A DNA stretch of 64,000 nt from contig CBFIFP010000006.1 of assembly GCA_965661945.1 (NCBI GenBank), positions 91,957 through 155,956 of the forward strand, in the 5' to 3' direction. Numbering within the stretch: position 1 is the first letter of the stretch; each line of letters begins with the position of its first letter. Under the pieces are notes generated by a model that saw only the letters and a program-made list of their open reading frames with translations, did no database searches and was not told where the DNA came from. Below are positions 61,761 to 64,000 of the stretch, piece after piece. The position numbers were made by a program, and so were the translations under genes. The DNA is from JAJRPT01 sp965661945. GTDB lineage: Bacteria; Bacteroidota; Ignavibacteria; Kapaibacteriales; UBA2268.

Positions 61761-64000
61761 ATGAAGGCATTATTTATAATTTTAATATTAATTAATTCTG
61801 TAAATGCAAAATTTGAAAAAATTAATTTAGAGAATTATTATAGTATCTCATCTTTAACATCAAAAATATTAAAAATTGATGATGGTGAATTAATATTTTA
61901 TGGTAACGAAGGTAATATATTAAGAACCTATGATAATGGTGAAACTTGGTTGCAAAATTATTCAGGTACAAAAGATAATATTAAGAAACTAATAATTAAT
62001 GAAGGTATTATTTTTGGAGTAACTGAAAATGGTAATTTTATGGTATCAGATGATAAAGGTGATTGGTGGAAATTTCAAAAATTATCTAATGGCTTTTCTG
62101 ATATTACTATTTATGACAATAAATTGTATTTAACAACATTTACAGACTCTATATTCATAAGTATAGATTATGGAATAAATTGGGAAACGTATAAGACTAA
62201 TACAGATTCTATTTCAAATATTTATGTTTTTTACGATTTAATATTAATAAATACTAACTCAAATAAAATATATACTTCAAATAATATTATAAGTAATTGG
62301 AATCAGATTGAATTGCCTTTTTCAAATTATTCATTTACACACAAAAATAATAAAATATATATAAACAATTCAACAACAATTGCAAAATTAAAAAATGACT
62401 TGTCATGGGAAGAAAGTAAAGTTTTTAGTACTGGAAAAAATTTTATATTTTTGGAAAAAGACGAGGAATATATTATCTTTACAGCAAATGTTTCTTCAAT
62501 TTCTGATTATGGGTTAGAAACCTATATTTATAATAAGGATATCAATAATACAATAATGATTTCAAAATATTTTGATGAAAGTTTTGATTTTAGTGCTGGT
62601 CAAAATTTTGAAATTTTCCCTTTTGATGTAGAATTTTCAGATAATCAATATTTTTTATCAAATTATTATAAAACAATTTTTAAATCTAACGATCTAAAAA
62701 ATTGGAGTATTTTAACAAATAATAGTGCAAAGACAAATATCAGATACCTTTTTTTAGATGATAAAAATGTCTTTCTTTCAAAAAGGAACAAGGGTTTTTT
62801 ACTTCAATCAACAAATGGTGGCAAAACATTTAAGCAGACATGGAAACCAATTAAAGATACAATTGATAATGTTATTGTTTATCCTGCAATAAATAACTTT
62901 GTTTTTAAAAATAAAGAAAATGGATTGGTGCTATTTAATAAAATTGCTAATAGTTTAGATGGTGGTGGTAAAACTATTTTTAAAAGATTTTTAATTATGA
63001 ATAATGGTGAAGTTAAAAAACTTAATTTTTCCATAAATGATATGTATATAACTTTAAATGAAATACAAATCAATGATTTTTTTGATGAAAATTATTTAGC
63101 TTATTCTTCTTTTAAAATAAAGAAAACAGTTCGAGATGAAAATAATACTTTTCCAGACTCAGTAATTAGAACTGTTTTTTATAAAATTAATCAAAACAGT
63201 TTAGATACATTGGGTGAAATAATTGATAGTATAATGATTTATAATATAGTTCTTAAAGATAATACAGTTTGGTTATGGGGAAAAACAGCAATACCTGATG
63301 AAAATAATATTAGACATTCAAAAATATACAATAGCAAAGATAGTTGTAAAACATTTGAAATATCAAAATTTAAAATCACAGATGATGAATCAACTTCTCT
63401 ACTTTTTGATAAAAAAGGAAATTACTATCAAATAAATGATAAAACTATAATTAAGTATGATAATAATTATAATTTAAAATCTGCATTACAAACAGATTAT
63501 GATTATTTTGGGATTGAGGGTTACAACCAAAAATACATTGAAGAACAAGTCCTTTCTGGTATTAAAATTTTAAAAGAAGGAATGTTCGAATATCCTGAAT
63601 ATTACAGATGTAATATTAATGAAAATGATGAATTATTAACATTTGAAAAATTAAAAGATGGAAATTTTTACTTTAATACAATTTCATCAAATTATTTTAC
63701 TCTTTTAAAAAATATTGGGATATATAATAATCTCTACATCCCCATCGAACCCGAACGCTTAGAATATTACTCCTCCGTCCAAAAAACTGAAAAAAGCAAC
63801 TATCTCTGGACTGAACCCCCATACCCACAACCAACTAACAACATAGTAAAAATTGAAACTTATTGGGATAGCGGCTTACCATTCACAGAGGAACATATTG
63901 AAATATATAACCTAACTGGAATAAAAATTAAAACGGAAAACACACTTTCAATTCAAAAAGAAACCAACTACAACGGAAAAATAATCTGGGACGCAAGCAC
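61761..64000 (+). CDS. Asp-box propeller protein with variant sorting tail (3' end outside window)
   Basis: Open from ATG 61761 (after AAAAGG) to the window end, 746 codons without a stop. Signal peptide MKALFIILILINSVNA. Asp-box-like motifs: TYDNGETW, SDDKGDWW, SIDYGINW, STNGGKTF and weaker ones. From about codon 690 (63,830) the tail matches the end of the 41238 protein: 'PPYPQPTNNIVKIETYWDSGLPF' versus 'PPFPQPSNNEVRIRTIWDSVLPL' (both shortened in use), then HIEIYNLTGIKI. From about 63735 codons become C-rich, unlike the T-rich body. Sorting tail and stop lie beyond the window. Confidence 0.8.
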   Translation, partial: MKALFIILILINSVNAKFEKINLENYYSISSLTSKILKIDDGELIFYGNEGNILRTYDNGETWLQNYSGTKDNIKKLIINEGIIFGVTENGNFMVSDDKGDWWKFQKLSNGFSDITIYDNKLYLTTFTDSIFISIDYGINWETYKTNTDSISNIYVFYDLILINTNSNKIYTSNNIISNWNQIELPFSNYSFTHKNNKIYINNSTTIAKLKNDLSWEESKVFSTGKNFIFLEKDEEYIIFTANVSSISDYGLETYIYNKDINNTIMISKYFDESFDFSAGQNFEIFPFDVEFSDNQYFLSNYYKTIFKSNDLKNWSILTNNSAKTNIRYLFLDDKNVFLSKRNKGFLLQSTNGGKTFKQTWKPIKDTIDNVIVYPAINNFVFKNKENGLVLFNKIANSLDGGGKTIFKRFLIMNNGEVKKLNFSINDMYITLNEIQINDFFDENYLAYSSFKIKKTVRDENNTFPDSVIRTVFYKINQNSLDTLGEIIDSIMIYNIVLKDNTVWLWGKTAIPDENNIRHSKIYNSKDSCKTFEISKFKITDDESTSLLFDKKGNYYQINDKTIIKYDNNYNLKSALQTDYDYFGIEGYNQKYIEEQVLSGIKILKEGMFEYPEYYRCNINENDELLTFEKLKDGNFYFNTISSNYFTLLKNIGIYNNLYIPIEPERLEYYSSVQKTEKSNYLWTEPPYPQPTNNIVKIETYWDSGLPFTEEHIEIYNLTGIKIKTENTLSIQKETNYNGKIIWDAS

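Noticed and set aside
1..64000. tRNA, rRNA or known riboswitch
   Set aside because: No cloverleaf-like segment with a T-loop GTTCRA pattern, no rRNA core sequence and no riboswitch consensus was noticed; this was by eye only, so small RNAs may be missed.

Overview
The window is AT-rich DNA (roughly 70% A+T, mostly ATG starts, often with AAAGGAG or AGGAG upstream) from a Gram-negative bacterium of the Bacteroidota/Chlorobiota side. Support: promoter boxes of the TTG-N19-TAnnTTTG type, many secreted proteins ending in type IX secretion (T9SS) sorting tails, CarboxypepD_reg TonB receptors, a GWxTD-family protein, type III glutamine synthetase and an SO_0444-type Cu/Zn permease. The number of Asp-box beta-propellers with T9SS tails and Cys-rich secreted proteins would fit a Kapabacteria-like lineage, but no rRNA is present to settle it. 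A run of about 99 N inside a repeat gene shows this is a draft scaffold.

Layout. 0-3 kb: end of a Gfo/Idh/MocA oxidoreductase, convergent guaA, then about 1 kb without a gene. 3-7.6 kb: sugar transferase, lipoprotein, Cu/Zn exporter with HMA domain, a BIG2/T9SS protein and a PQQ-type sugar dehydrogenase. 7.7-12.2 kb: gyrA and a TonB-receptor-like protein (minus strand). 12.8-16.3 kb: a cluster of secreted proteins with two Cys-rich paralogues, the first interrupted by an in-frame TAA. 16.4-17.6 kb: TraB/GumN protein and a DksA/TraR zinc-finger protein. 17.8-23.1 kb: an intact but incomplete Mu-like phage head cassette (protease, major capsid protein, cement, gp36/DUF1320, holin-like, endolysin-like, two small genes, DUF935 portal) without tail, integrase or transposase. 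A truncated terminase large subunit lies 20 kb away at 43.6 kb behind the same 15-bp promoter motif. 23.2-31.7 kb: IgGFc-binding-domain T9SS protein, TonB receptor, and a T9SS protein with a 1320-bp internal duplication cut by the assembly gap. 31.9-33.1 kb: RlmI-type methyltransferase. 33.4-35.4 kb: a second Cys-rich plus propeller locus with two in-frame stops. 35.5-38.5 kb: glnN and a TipAL-like MerR regulator. 38.7-43.5 kb: an Mfd/propeller chimera relic, a photolyase-related protein and a large Asp-box propeller preceded by a small ORF with a G10 tract. 44.2-48 kb: PAP2 phosphatase, REC-PP2C regulator, anti-sigma/ECF sigma pair. 48.4-60.6 kb: mostly minus-strand household genes (M48 peptidase, alr, GWxTD protein, ruvX, histidine kinase, CBM9 protein, hflX, a membrane protein) plus pirin. 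61-64 kb: a third Cys-rich plus propeller pair running off the end.

Two themes stand out. First, a recurring two-gene unit (Cys-rich secreted protein followed by a propeller or other T9SS-type protein) with signs of fast change: in-frame stop codons, simple-sequence repeats upstream, leader ORFs with hairpins over the start codon, and C-terminal tails of different base composition. Second, a phage capsid cassette without tail genes, which may be a decaying prophage, a capsid-bearing satellite or a domesticated remnant. Names are from reading the translations; no database search was possible.
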